DNA of 64,000 bases from contig SJRY01000022.1 in the NCBI GenBank assembly GCA_011319805.1, positions 211,185-275,184 of the forward strand. Direction: 5' to 3'. The stretch's first letter is position 1; each line of letters starts with the position of its first letter. The notes under the pieces are model-generated. The model had not been told where the DNA came from. It did no database searches and was given only the letters and a program-made list of their open reading frames with translations. This document shows positions 40,815-52,210 of the stretch, piece by piece. The DNA is from Macrocybe gigantea. Taxonomy: Eukaryota > Basidiomycota > Agaricomycetes > Agaricales > Callistosporiaceae. The position numbers and the translations under genes were made by a program.

Positions 40815-41732
40815 TGGTGACTGATGCTTTGGCTATACCTCTACCTGCACGAGCAATTCCCAGGTCCAATTGTTACATGCCCATTTTCATCGCTACCCAT
40901 CTGCATCTCCCAATATCATTGGAATCGGAAAACTGTTTATTACAACACATTCTCGGACACTACGGCAATATTCACTGCTCGTTGCATTCATTGTACTGTT
41001 ATTTTTCTGCATGGCAACAGTGTGCTGTGAGTACGAGTGACAAATGCGTTAGTGAATTCCTGTCGTTCAAAGCTATTCCGAGTAATGCATTGCTTATATG
41101 TACACCCTTATATTATGTTTTCCAAGTCAACCACACTCATCTTTGAAGGACAGCACATCAGTTCATTTCGATCCTGCCTGGTGAGCGATTTCATCTTCTA
41201 AACTCAAATGTTGTTCGCTGTCTTTTTTTTTCTATCCATATGCTGGTATTTATCATTGGCATGGCTCAATTTAACTGATGCGCCAGGTCTGCGAGCAACT
41301 GGACAGCAAATGAACTTGCGACATACAGCAACAATGTCGTTAATCAGGGTTGTATGGATGCCCAGCCTCGTCCTGAGCGTGCATTGTCAACGAAATCTCG
41401 CTGCTGGTCTAGGAAGACAAATGCCATTTAGAAAACTCAGCTCCCGAACCCCAGCTTATTGCAGAAGGTTACTGTATCAAGGGAGATTTTGATTGTTATA
41501 TTGCAGGCAACGGAATGAATACGCCCGACTGCAGTAATCACAAAGTAGAAATCATCGCTGAAGCGGGTGAATATGAGATCGGCATGTTCCTCTATTTTCA
41601 CCTATCGTCGTCAGGCCTTTGACAGTGCTCGACGATCTTACAAAAGGTGTAGAACCCGAGCATTAAGATATTATTCCAATAACTATTTCCAGTGGAAGGA
41701 CAGTATTTATAAAAGTGTCACGCAGGATCCAT
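40815..41732. other. Convergent intergenic region
   Basis: About 0.9 kb between the 3' ends of two convergent genes. No gene seen; it should carry both poly(A) regions. Confidence 0.5.
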
Positions 41733-44560
41733 CTAGGAAATGCCCAGCATTTCGCGCTTTAGGGCAATCTCATCTCGCAACATTGATATCCGGCTGTCCA
41801 ATCTGGACGAGAGATCCGTAGAGTTCGTCGTTAAAGCCAATGCAGCATCCAGCTTCTCGCTAGAGCTCTTCAAAGCGCTTTCCCACTCTGCGACGAGCTT
41901 TGCAGCAGTCAACAGATGGTTTATCCCGACGCTGCCATCCGAGGCCTGCGCGCGTTCCTTGGCTTCGACTTGCTTGAGATCCAGTACGGCGAGCTCAAAC
42001 ATTGAAACGCCGCCTATCCATGTGCTGATCTTGACGAGTGCTTGCCGGTTGCATGCATCTCTGAGGTATTTCCGCGAGGTATCAAATTCGCCAATTGTCC
42101 GGTATGCAATCCCCAAGAGAAGAGATCGAATAGCCATCTCGTCGGGTGTGTCCAAGTCTAGCGACTCCGACTCCTCGTTTCCCGACTTCGGGCTGAGGGT
42201 GACTTTAGTAAGGCGGCCCACTAACGAGTCCGGATTGATGCCAGGAACGGTTGAGATGGCTAATGGTGTAAGAGACGCCCATTCCTCAATGTGCGTCTCC
42301 GCGAGAAATTTGTCAATTCTTGAGTGGGTATTCCAAACTGATGGGGAATGAGTTAGCGATTAGAAAAGACTTTGAGAAAAACGAACAAATTCCCAGTTCT
42401 AGAGCGGAAATGAGCATGAATTTGTAAGCCATGGTGACGGGGCACACCTTCCGCTGGACTTATCTTGACTGCTTGTGCATAATACGCCTCTACTCCTCCG
42501 CGCCGCCGTTGTTTTTCCTTGTAAAACTCGACTGAAAATGTGTTTTCACGATATAAATAGCACGGAAACTGACAGAGCAACTTACTCTTCTTCTTGATCA
42601 TAACCTCGGTTGGTGGTTCCTTGCCGTTAATCTTCCTTTTCGAAATCAGGTCGGGTATTGCATTGAACAGCTCTTGAGCTTTGGCTATATTACCGAGGGA
42701 TATATAGCAGCCTACCAGGCATCAGTCTCCTCGAGTTCGACACGAGGAAGAGCACAAACCTGCCGCGAGAAAATGATATGTTGCATGAGACCTATCAACG
42801 GACGTCAAGTAGATGCAAAAAACAAGCCAGGATTTCTCCACACACCAGCTGTTCAGTTCTGTCAATCGCAGAAACATATCCGCTGCTTCTTGGTATCTTC
42901 GTTGCCCAAGTAATGTCCAAGCGAGTTCAAAAACTAGCTGAGGAGAATATCAATAATGTGAGCTCCTTTGATACCTGAGTGCTTACAAGGGTATCAGCTT
43001 GGGTGAAACTGTGACCCTGGGTTGATTTGAGACCGTCTTGCAGGACCTGAATAGCATCGTTGGGTTTATTTGACATTCGTAATATCTTCGCCTGCGAAGG
43101 ATTTGAAAATAAATGATGCCTTCCTAACGAGCTGAGACAGTATTTATATTTACACGATTGAGGATCCATAATGCGCCTTGAGGATATTTCGCTTCGAGTC
43201 TAGAAGAAGCACAAAAATGAGCGTGCGCTACTCCAAGGATAGCTGGAATAGCTGACTTGTCGACAATTGCTCTGTATTGCTTGATGATATGTGCCTCATC
43301 TGCTTGGTACCCAGACATGAGGAGGATCACACCGTGGTAGGTCATTAAGACTAAACTGTACGACACCAGTCAGATGCACTCAAGAACGATCAAAGGATCA
43401 CGTCACACCCAGAAAAGACCGCATGCACATCGCTTTTCGTCGCTGAAATGGCGAGCGCCTGCAAAGCGAGCGATCTATCATGTTTAAATCCAAAAAAGCC
43501 GACCACGTTCCTATTGCGCCTGTCAGCCATCAATCTGAAGGGCTAAGCAGCAACATACTGAACGCCCTTTGGAAGGAGTGACATAACAAGGTTGAAAAGG
43601 CCATAGCCTGAGGCGATCAGAAAGACACTATGACCCAATGCAAAATGGCATACCAAAAGCCGTGCCAGATACAATGAACTCATCTATCGGCCCGGCTTGC
43701 TGTACTGTGGCGGGGTCATTTTTGGAAGGCACTGAGAGATTTGGCCCCGAAGAAGTAAACCTGGAGAAAAATCCAGTGTTTGTGGAAGGTATTGATGTGG
43801 ATGCAGTGGAATGAACGCTATAGGACGACGAATGACGAGAAGGAGCGGGTGATGTGGCTGGCGTCTTGTAGCCTTCGAGACCGTTAGGAAAAACAGTCTT
43901 GTACAGTCTATAACACAGTAAGCGGTGAATTCATTCGGCTATATGTGAGTAATAAGAACGCACTTTGCAAATTTCGAATGAGCGCTACAGGAAAATGGAA
44001 GTCAGAACATTAGGTGGCAGCACAGGATAGAAAACCTGCCTGTTTAATGAATACCTGCAAAGTACGCATGTCAAAAAGAAAGACGAAAAAGGATAGCAGT
44101 GAGAAATGCATTTACATGCATTGCAGATAGCCCATATACGTTTCGCTGTTCACGGTTACGTACAAGGCAAAGACCTAATCAATGGGAGACGCACCTTAGC
44201 GCATTGGTGAGGCCGAGCAGAACGATGGTGTCTGCGGACAGAATTTCCCATTCCAGCGCGTTCTTCTGGCTCTTGAGTTGCTTGCGCGATCCTGCCTCGG
44301 CAAGCGACAGCGCGCGATTCGCTTCGGTGAGCAATGCAGGCTAGCACAGCGCTCAATACGTTTCGGCCCAACGACAGCTCGACACTCACCTCCATGCCCA
44401 GCGCCGCCTGCAGGAATGCGCACACGCCTAGCCCAAGCTGGTGGAATGCGTCATTCTTGTCCGTGAAGTGATTCCTAGCGCCGTCGATGTCGTTGGCGAA
44501 GAGAAAGTCGAAGCCTCTAGTGGCGGAGATAAGGAGCGCAGCATGTTCGTCTCGGGACAT
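41733..44560 (-). CDS. IML2: IML2/TTC39-family protein (inclusion body clearance)
   Basis: Iml2 links lipid droplets to clearance of protein inclusions in yeast; the animal relatives are TTC39 proteins. The start [32 protein letters not shown] and [16 protein letters not shown] are the family's N-terminal block. Splicing then gives [20 protein letters not shown] and [20 protein letters not shown]. Many short exons follow through 43 kb with TPR-like helices ([20 protein letters not shown]). The C-terminal exons carry [40 protein letters not shown], and the family's end [20 protein letters not shown] before EMLGIS. Introns are mostly 45-60 nt. The gene looks intact. It lies head-to-tail with the BCAS3-like gene, 306 nt away. 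Confidence 0.9.
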
Positions 44561-44866
44561 GATAAGGAGCAGGGAGGGAACGAGCTGATGATGGTTTGTG
44601 AATGTTATGAAGACTTAGGATATGTGGCGATTGTTAGAACCGCCTTGCTGCGCCGATGGCTCCGGAGTTTTTCTCCGTTTCATATCCTTAAAACACCAGC
44701 TCCTATACGAAATGCCTACACGGAGCAAGTATTCAATTTCAGATCAACGGGAATACAAAGTAAATACGATTTCCTTAAATTTCAATCACTAACTGCAATT
44801 ATCCCTTCCATGGCTAATAATACACACGACAACGGCCAACTACTACACAGAGCAATAATATACTAT

Positions 44867-47800
44867 TCAAGGTTTCTTACGTCGCTGTCCTTTGCCCTTC
44901 TTTCCGGGCCGCGGGTTGGCTATGCCCTGTTCCTCGTCTAAAAGTCCAATCGGCGAAACGTCGTCAAAGGTTGGAGCATCCTCAGCTGCGAGTTTCTCCA
45001 CCGTGTTGGGCCATTCCAGCCAATCATGGTCGCTGATGAAATCGTCCGGCGGGTTCAACGGGGCGCTCCCGGAAGAGGCGGCAGAGATCGGCACGATTTC
45101 GGGGCTGACACGCTTGTAGGCATTACTCTGCGGAGCTTCCGCGGCAACCTTGAGCGCATCGGCGACATCAGGATTCAAGAAATCTTCATCCTCCTCGTCA
45201 AACTCTAGCGGAACAGAGGCTGACAGGCTGCTGTCTGGCCGAGGATTGAGCACCGGCGAACGGACTTTGATAATCTCGCGTTTGATGCGCCCGATGCTCT
45301 CCGAGACGCCATCCCCAAAACCTGGCACTCTGATTGGGATAGACGGTCGGAACAACTGAGGTCGCGATGCTGGTGATCCATTAGGATACATGGGGAGCAC
45401 GCCCGTCGTCTGGGGATGGTCGATCCCCGCGGCAAGGGCCGATGCGAGCGGTTCATCGAACGAGGACGACATGTTCCTAGCCCTAGCCTGGCGAGACATG
45501 CTGAATCCTTCGACAAAATCATCGCCCACATCGCTGGGAAACGCGCTAACTTGCACTTGCTTGCGCACATCCATCTTGGCTCCAGTGACGTCGAGGCGAT
45601 ACTGCCGAATGAGGGCGTGGTAGTCTTCGCCCAGTGTGTGGAAAGAAAATTGATGTGACAGATAGATGGAACGAGGCAAAACTTGCTGCGATCGAGAACA
45701 CGTTGAGAGTTCTGCATGAGCGAGCCAACTAGACAACATTTCAACAATCAACACAGGACAAAGGTCAAAGAACATACTTGACATCTCTTGCAGCTGTTTC
45801 CTTCTTCGCATACGGCTCTATCACGAACGGCACCTTGACCTCCTGCGTGTGTCTACGAAGCTGCCACGTTGCAATGATCGCCTCCTTTGCCCAGAGTTCC
45901 TGTTCCATAGCTTGCGACGTGCCCGACTTGGAAGATGATCGTCTGTGACCTTGAACCGTCCCGGCTTGTGAAGGGGAAGAGCTCAGACGTCCCACCGATC
46001 CAGAACCCGGCAACGAAATGCTCGTCACACCGAGAACCGCAGAAGCGGCCGCCAACGGATTCGACTGGTCCCTTGGCTTGAGTTCGACTGTGAACCGGCG
46101 TAGGTAAAGCGTGTTGTCCGTCGGATCGAATAAGAGCATGTCTTGAAAGTTTGTTGGACGTTGTCGTTGAGTTCCGCGTGGGGACACAGGAGGAGAGGAT
46201 GAAAGCTTGATACTCCTTGAGCTGGCGCTCGAAGGGATAGATTGGGAAGACATGATGGTTGGCGGTAGAAGAACGGGTGGAAGCGTCGATGCTGATTTGA
46301 TAAACGTGAATGCTACTGGAGCGCGCAGCTGACCAGAAGCTAGCTGGCTAGGAGGCCGGAGGCGAACCAAGGGGCTCAGCTCTGTCGGGCTAGGTTGCTG
46401 CAGAATGCGTAAGTACAGACAAGGCCACCAAAAAGTGAACATCGCTTGCCAATTGCTCGACATTCCTAACTCTCCCTTCTAAATGGCTGCTCGCATCCGG
46501 CCGTCCTCCATATGGATTGACAGCGAAAATGTGAACGGTGCGTTTCCTGGATCCCACAGCGATCCAGCGCGAGTCATGCGCCCACTGCAGACCTTCAACG
46601 ACCGCCGAAGTCCGCCCGCGCTTGAGATCGTAAAGGTGCCAATGGGTATCTCGGGCAGGGTTACTCCTCTGGGATGGAATGGGCCAAATGTCGTGAACTT
46701 GAAAGACTTGTCCGTCGTGAGGGGCGATGAGGAGTTTTGTGCCATCGCTCGAAAACTCCAGGTTCGAAACGGGTCGGTCCCTCGAAACAAGAAACTCGGA
46801 AATCGTCCTTGGGGTCGTCTCCGCCTCTAGAAGCTGCGACAAGTCCACAATTGTGACATGGTATCCTCCCTCATATCTTGCAGTCAGCGTCTGGGGAGCA
46901 ATGGTCGGCGAACGGGGCGCTTTCCCAGGCCCTCTAAGCCCGTGACCGTCCTCCGTGGCCGGGCCAGGCGAGCCCGATGTGGACGATGAGGTGTTGGAGG
47001 TCGAATATCGGCGCTGTCTCGGATCCGAAGCCCCGGGGACATCTGCAGGGGCGCTTCTAGAAAAGAACCTGGGCACGCCCTCTCCTGCGGCGACGCTCCA
47101 AGAGCCGGAGGTGACTCTGCTCTTGGCGGCTGTTATGGCCATGCCGCCGAGGGTTTTCATGCCGCTGAGCATGCGCTCTCCTACCTTCAAGGCAGTGTGG
47201 CTGAGCTGGGCTTGAGAGGTAGGGAACTTGGTGCCTTCGCTGGAGCCGACGAGCACAGACTTTGGGCGCGAAGGAGGGGTAGACGAATCCGAGCGGGACG
47301 CGGACGGTGGCACGGAGGCGTAGGCGAGGAGCCGTTGGAAAACGCCAAAGACGGGTCGAGGGTTAATATGGGTATCCTGATGGGTGTCTCTGATGTCTAT
47401 AAAGTCATTTACTGATACAATCTCGTTTGTCTTGAAAGGATTACTGTTTAGATTTATGTTTGCACCGGTGTTGAAAATAGATGTCGTTAAATATGGAACG
47501 AGAGATGCGGAATGAATGGTATAAAGGATGCTGAATGTCGACGACGAAAGTATGTACAAGGTGGGTGGAGAAACGGCATTCTAGAAAGGGGTTAGTGAGG
47601 CGGATGGACTGAATGTTGCGACGTACAATTACAACAAAACTTTGTGTAGCCTCGAAGCCGACGAGAGTAGGGGTGAACCCTTCGATGGCGAACGCTTCGG
47701 AGTCGAGTCGTTTGACGACTGCATGGTGGCGGAGGGAGTATACAAAGAAGGTGCGGGTGTCGGTGTCCGATTTGGTTGTTCTAAATGCGATGTTTTAAGG

Positions 47801-47973
47801 AGGGTGAGTTTGATGAGAAAGGGATAGGGACCTTACATGAGACCTATCAAAGGCCGGTTGCGGTCAAACGCGTCAGTGGTGAGTTTCCCATTCGCACGGC
47901 GAATTGGAGGCGGGAGGGCGGCTGCAGTCACTGCTGCGGCTGGTAGCGGGAACCGTGGAAAAAACCAATTAAG
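44867..47973 (-). CDS. BCAS3-like WD40 protein (5' end unresolved)
   Basis: Homologue of BCAS3, a WD40 beta-propeller protein linked to autophagy (PHAF2) and cytoskeleton. Read from the 5' side: LTTDAFDRNRPLIGL, TKSDTDTRTFFVYSLRHHAV, SLVPYLTTSIFNTGANI, KVGERMLSGMKTLGGMAI, GGYHVTIVDLSQLLE, VSNLEFSSDGTKLLIAPHDG, the family signature VVEGLQWAHDSRWIAVGSRK with TVHIFAVNPYGGRPD, then LSPLVRLRPP. The BCAS3 C-terminal region includes DMLLFDPTDNTLYLRR, LPRSIYLSHQFSFHTLGEDY and HALIRQYRLDVTGAKMD. An acidic tail ends in a basic KKGKGQRRKKP at 44867. Exons join by GT/AG introns. Upstream of 47973 the frame meets a stop with no in-frame Met, so a first exon must lie further upstream in AT-rich DNA that I could not place. 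Confidence 0.88.
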
Positions 47974-48668
47974 TTACATGTCTACTTTTTATTCGGGTTT
48001 TTCCACAAGAGCAACCCTAGAAAAATAAAACATTGTTTTAGGGGATAAATGTAGGAGAAATAAAAATTGTCATGAAAATTTTTCCCAAGAAAAAATATGA
48101 TATTGATTAATAGGTCAGGATATGCAATAAATGTTTGACAGTAAAAGTAGATATAATGCCGGTTTCTACCTTAGCTTATTCTAGAAGAAAAATGAGTAAA
48201 TAAATAGATCCTTTTTCTGCGCGAAAAATAGAATAAAAAAAATGACTACATTATCTGCGCGATACAGCTCAAGATAAAGAAATCGCGTCACTCATCGCGT
48301 CGATGGAAGGCGCGATGAGCGTCTCCCAAGCGAGTCGATGAGCGTTGCTTGCCTTGCCATGCAAGCGGCTGAGGGTCTCTGTCAGCGCTTCCTTTCTAAA
48401 TGCTATCGTGCAGCGCGCATGTGCGTCAGTCGTCTATGCGCGCGCAGCTGGGGGCATATCAATAGGTAGACAGCTGTAGGAATAATTATACCGTCGGTAG
48501 GCGCCCCTTCCTAGCATGTGACTATGCCAAGATGCGCGATGGTAGGGCGTGCCAGTTTTGGAGATAGTGACCATTTAAGTTAGTTTAATTCCCATCTTGG
48601 GTTGTCGGAAACGTAGACGCGCGTGACTCGAACTCATTGCTGCGGCCGCTTTTCTGATTCCTGATCCC
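47974..48668. other. AT-rich intergenic region between divergent genes
   Basis: About 48000-48260 is strikingly A/T rich compared with flanks; the remainder is ordinary. It probably holds the missing first exon and promoter of the BCAS3-like gene and the promoter of the zinc-cluster gene. No other gene seen. Confidence 0.5.
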
Positions 48669-49961
48669 ATGTCATCTGCGCTCGAGCGTCGTTTCAAATC
48701 AGTTTTACGGAAATTTGACGAACACAATACCTCCGAGGGGAAGTCAAAAGCAGAGCTCGAAAGTATAGGAAAAGCTCTGATTGAAATTTTAGTGCGTCGT
48801 CTATTCTATTCTATTTCTTATTAGAAAGCGCGTCTGATGTATCATTTGATAGCATGAGCAAGAGGAAATGTCATACGAACGGTCTGAAGATGATGAAGCG
48901 CGTCTGAAAGAAGTTTTTGACGCGTTTGACAACAATGGGGAGGATGATTGGTTGGAATGGGCTGGCGCCCTGATGCCGAAGCGGAACGCACTCGTGCAGG
49001 ACTTGTACGGAGAGATCACGGCTGTCGAACAGGCATTGCTCGAAGACCAGAGGAACGAAGATGCAGGGGCATGCATCGGGGCGACCGCGGGCGCATCCTT
49101 GGACAGCGATATCAGTCAAGAGGAAGCCAGTCCACATGTCTCGGCCGCAGACCAGGAAGGTCATTTTTCGACAGAGGATGAGATAGAAGGGACGAAGAAT
49201 GATGAGGACGTTCCTGAGGATTCACCGGAACAAACCTCCAAGGTGATAAGGGTATTTATCGTCATCATAAGCCGTTTATTTATTATCTCATCTATCAGCG
49301 AACTCTTCGTCCCCGGAAAAAATCAGGAAGCAAGAAGGACGAATGGCGCGTTCTAACCAGTCATGACAGGAGCAAAAAAAGACGCAGGAAGGACGCCGCT
49401 GAAGATCTCGACTCCGATACCAACACAACGCGCGGTACTGTTCCAATCATGCTCCGCGGTCGGGATGTGGAGTCGGTATCTCTCGATGGCGTTAATGGCT
49501 TCATTGTTTCTCCTTCACAAGCTGTGAGCCCAGTTTTCTTTTGGCCCTATGTTCTACATATTTCAGTATAGTGCACGCGTTGCCAATCTTCCCGCAAAGC
49601 CCAAAATTGTTTCTTTGAAAATGGCAAGATTCGGTGCTCACCGTGCCGCGCGAAACATCGCGTCTGCAAGTTCCCACCTGGCATGTCGGCTGAAGGCAAT
49701 GCGAGCAGCGGTGCGTCCACGAAGCGGCCTCGCCGTGGCCATCAACCCACTATTCCGGACAAAAAACAGCTCCCAATCGCTCCAGTTGCAAATGCGTCGC
49801 TCGACACCCTGAATGCGCAGCTTCTCGGGGCCCAGTCACAATTCTATTTTTGGCGAAGTATGATGGAGACGGCGGAGAGGGCTTGTCTTGAGGCGAAGAA
49901 AAGATATGATGAGGTCGCGGCGAAAATTGCAGGCAGTGAATACGACGAGTTGAATGAGTAG
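48669..49961 (+). CDS. Variant Cys6 zinc-cluster protein, paralogue 1
   Basis: Four exons (48669-48791, 48853-49242, 49299-49523, 49572-49961) give 375 residues in phase. The N-terminal half is acidic and helical with NNGEDDWLEWAGALMP. The middle is basic (KRTLRPRKKSGSKK, SKKRRRKD), a likely nuclear signal. The last exon opens exactly at a cysteine cluster C-x2-C-x8-C-x8-C-x2-C-x6-C (CTRC..NC..RCSPC..VC), then a basic stretch and a C-terminal helix (FYFWRSMMETAERACLEAKK). The spacing resembles the fungal Zn(II)2Cys6 DNA-binding cluster, whose first loop is normally x6, so binding of DNA is inferred. It is a close architectural match to the next gene. Such proteins occur in multiple copies in agaricomycetes; their role is not known to me. 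Confidence 0.8.
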
Positions 49962-50758
49962 GAAGGAGGCACCAGATCTCGAACCGCAACGACTAAACGA
50001 TATCATTTGACTTATTTACACGATAAGTAAATACCATATATTTTGATGAAGTTGAAGAGGGGATGAACAACGGGAAAACGCGCGAATGGATAGTGGCAGC
50101 CTAGCTTGAAGCATCCGGTGGTTATGTCCTGTCCAATGTCCTGGCGCCTGTCGCCGAACACGCTCATGTCAGCGTCAGCGAGCCAGTCTTCCTGACCATT
50201 CCAAAGGGATCGACGTTTTAAATGAAGTCCATAAACGCACCCCGGGTACGACAATGATGAACATGCCTTCAAGGAAGAAAGGGCGAGTCGAACTTTGCCT
50301 AGCTGCACGAGATCGGGATCGAAGGAATTGGGATTAAAAATGTATGGCGACGTCATACCTCTTCTGCCTTTACGGGCAACGAGATGGAATTTGATCGGGA
50401 TCGAAGGTTACGATCGCATCAAGTGCAATGGATGCGAGACACAGCCGCATGCTAAGATACAGCGGATCACATGATCCTAGGACGCGTCGTTGACCGTGGC
50501 GTGGCTCGCTGCTTATTGAATTCTTCACCACGAAGTGTCAGTTCGCGAAGGACTTGCAAATAAGCAGTACGCCACAGGGCGATTCTAGTCTGGGCTTTGG
50601 GGGTGCTGAATCTGGACAGCTCGGGTGTTTGGAACTGTGTTGAAACTGTGGGTGCAATTAACTTTTTTACGCGACGTGTGACAGAGTCACTCACCGTCTT
50701 TTCTTCGTGTCCGCTTCGTCAGTTCTTACACGCCAACTCACAGAGCCATCTCAACGCA
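49962..50758. other. Intergenic between zinc-cluster paralogues
   Basis: About 0.8 kb with no gene I can support; holds the 3' end of paralogue 1 and the promoter of paralogue 2. Confidence 0.5.
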
Positions 50759-51941
50759 ATGGAAGGCGCTCAAGAACTCAATTCAAAGCAGAAAAAGACC
50801 GTGCAACGCACAGTTGGAGCTCTGGAGGACTTGATGATGTCGCTCCCCGAAGGCGTCGCTGACGATGAAGACTATGTTATCTGGGGAAAAAAATTCTTGG
50901 AACATCTGGTGAGCCTTGAATTAATCACAAGCGGGGGAAGCTGAACTCTCTCAAGGACACCTATGACAGTGTAATGGAGACGCGAGACGCAAGGGTCCTT
51001 GAAATGCTGAACGAGGCTCGGGCAACCTTCGACAGAAAGGGATCCGAGTCCTGGCTCGAATGGGGCGAAGAACTCATGCCGAATATTGTCAAGCTACGTT
51101 CGCAGAGAAAGGAAACGCAAGAAGAGTCTGCCGTGAATCAGAAGCACGACGAGAACAAACAGCAGGCGAAGCCGAAGGTCCGTCAGTACAAGAAGGTCGC
51201 GAATGGATCGAAGGCCGACGCCGAACAAGACACGAAACCTACGGATAAACGACAGGTAGAGTTGCAGCCCATTTAGAAAGCAAAAATTAACGTGAATTAG
51301 ATGAATCTAATCGACTTCGACGATGATATTGAAATGACTGAGCCAAAGGAAGCGCGCAAAATGCGCGTCTCGCCAGACACATTTGGCACGGATCAATCAG
51401 ACGAAGAGCCGGCGAGAAAGAAAACGAAAATATTGCCGGAAATAGTTGTACCTGCGAAGCGCGGACGCAGGGCAAGGTCGAAGGCTGAGACTCTACTTTT
51501 AACAGGAACTGATCGAGTCCGTTCATTCTCTTCTGTGGTGAAACGCTCTGACATCGCCATCAGTGTACTCGTTGCCAGAAATTGAAGGGCCGCGACGTCT
51601 GCAAGTACACCGTTGGGACAGCAAGATGCGATGCGTGCAAATCCCGTCACCAAAGGTGCTCCTTGGCTCCACCCGGGAAGAAGGACGATGATGACGATGA
51701 ACAGCCGAAGAAGATGGTCACTCGAGCGGCTACAAATGCCCGGAAACTCAAGGATGCCATAGCCCAAGAGCCGGCTCCCTCGCGCGATGATTATGAATCC
51801 GTCTATTCGCACATTCGCTCAGAGCTTTTTCGCGCGAAAAGCAGGTTGCGTGTAGAGCATGCCATCGTCAATGTGCTGCAGCAGCAGTTACGGGAACTAG
51901 ATGACATGGGTTATGACGATCAGGAGGAGGACGATGATTGA
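50759..51941 (+). CDS. Variant Cys6 zinc-cluster protein, paralogue 2
   Basis: Four exons (50759-50908, 50956-51255, 51301-51516, 51564-51941) give 347 residues. It shares the plan of its neighbour: acidic helical start, RKGSESWLEWGEELMPN matching DDWLEWAGALMP, a basic middle (PARKKTKILPE, AKRGRRARSK), then a last exon that begins exactly at the cluster C-x2-C-x8-C-x8-C-x2-C-x6-C (CTRC..VC..RCDAC..RC). A DDDDDE patch, RAATNARKL and a C-terminal coiled coil (EHAIVNVLQQQLRELDDMGY) follow. The identical cysteine spacing and the identical phase-0 intron just before the first Cys show common descent by tandem duplication. Nuclear DNA binding is an inference. Confidence 0.8.
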
Positions 51942-52210
51942 AGCTGTGATCAGATATTTTGTGGGATTCAACAGCCATATTCGCGTATATAATTTCGTCT
52001 TGTACAAATCAGCGTCGTAATTAAAAATCAATTCGTATGTCCGAGCAACGTAGTTTCGTTCATTCCCTGTCTACGACGCCCATCATGAGCATTAGTCTCA
52101 GTAGAGAAGAGGCATATAATGGGAGTCTCTGTCTATTTATTTTTAGTACACATGGAAAACAGCATCGCATAGTTTCACGCAAGTACTGCATTCGTATTCA
52201 ATCACCATAT

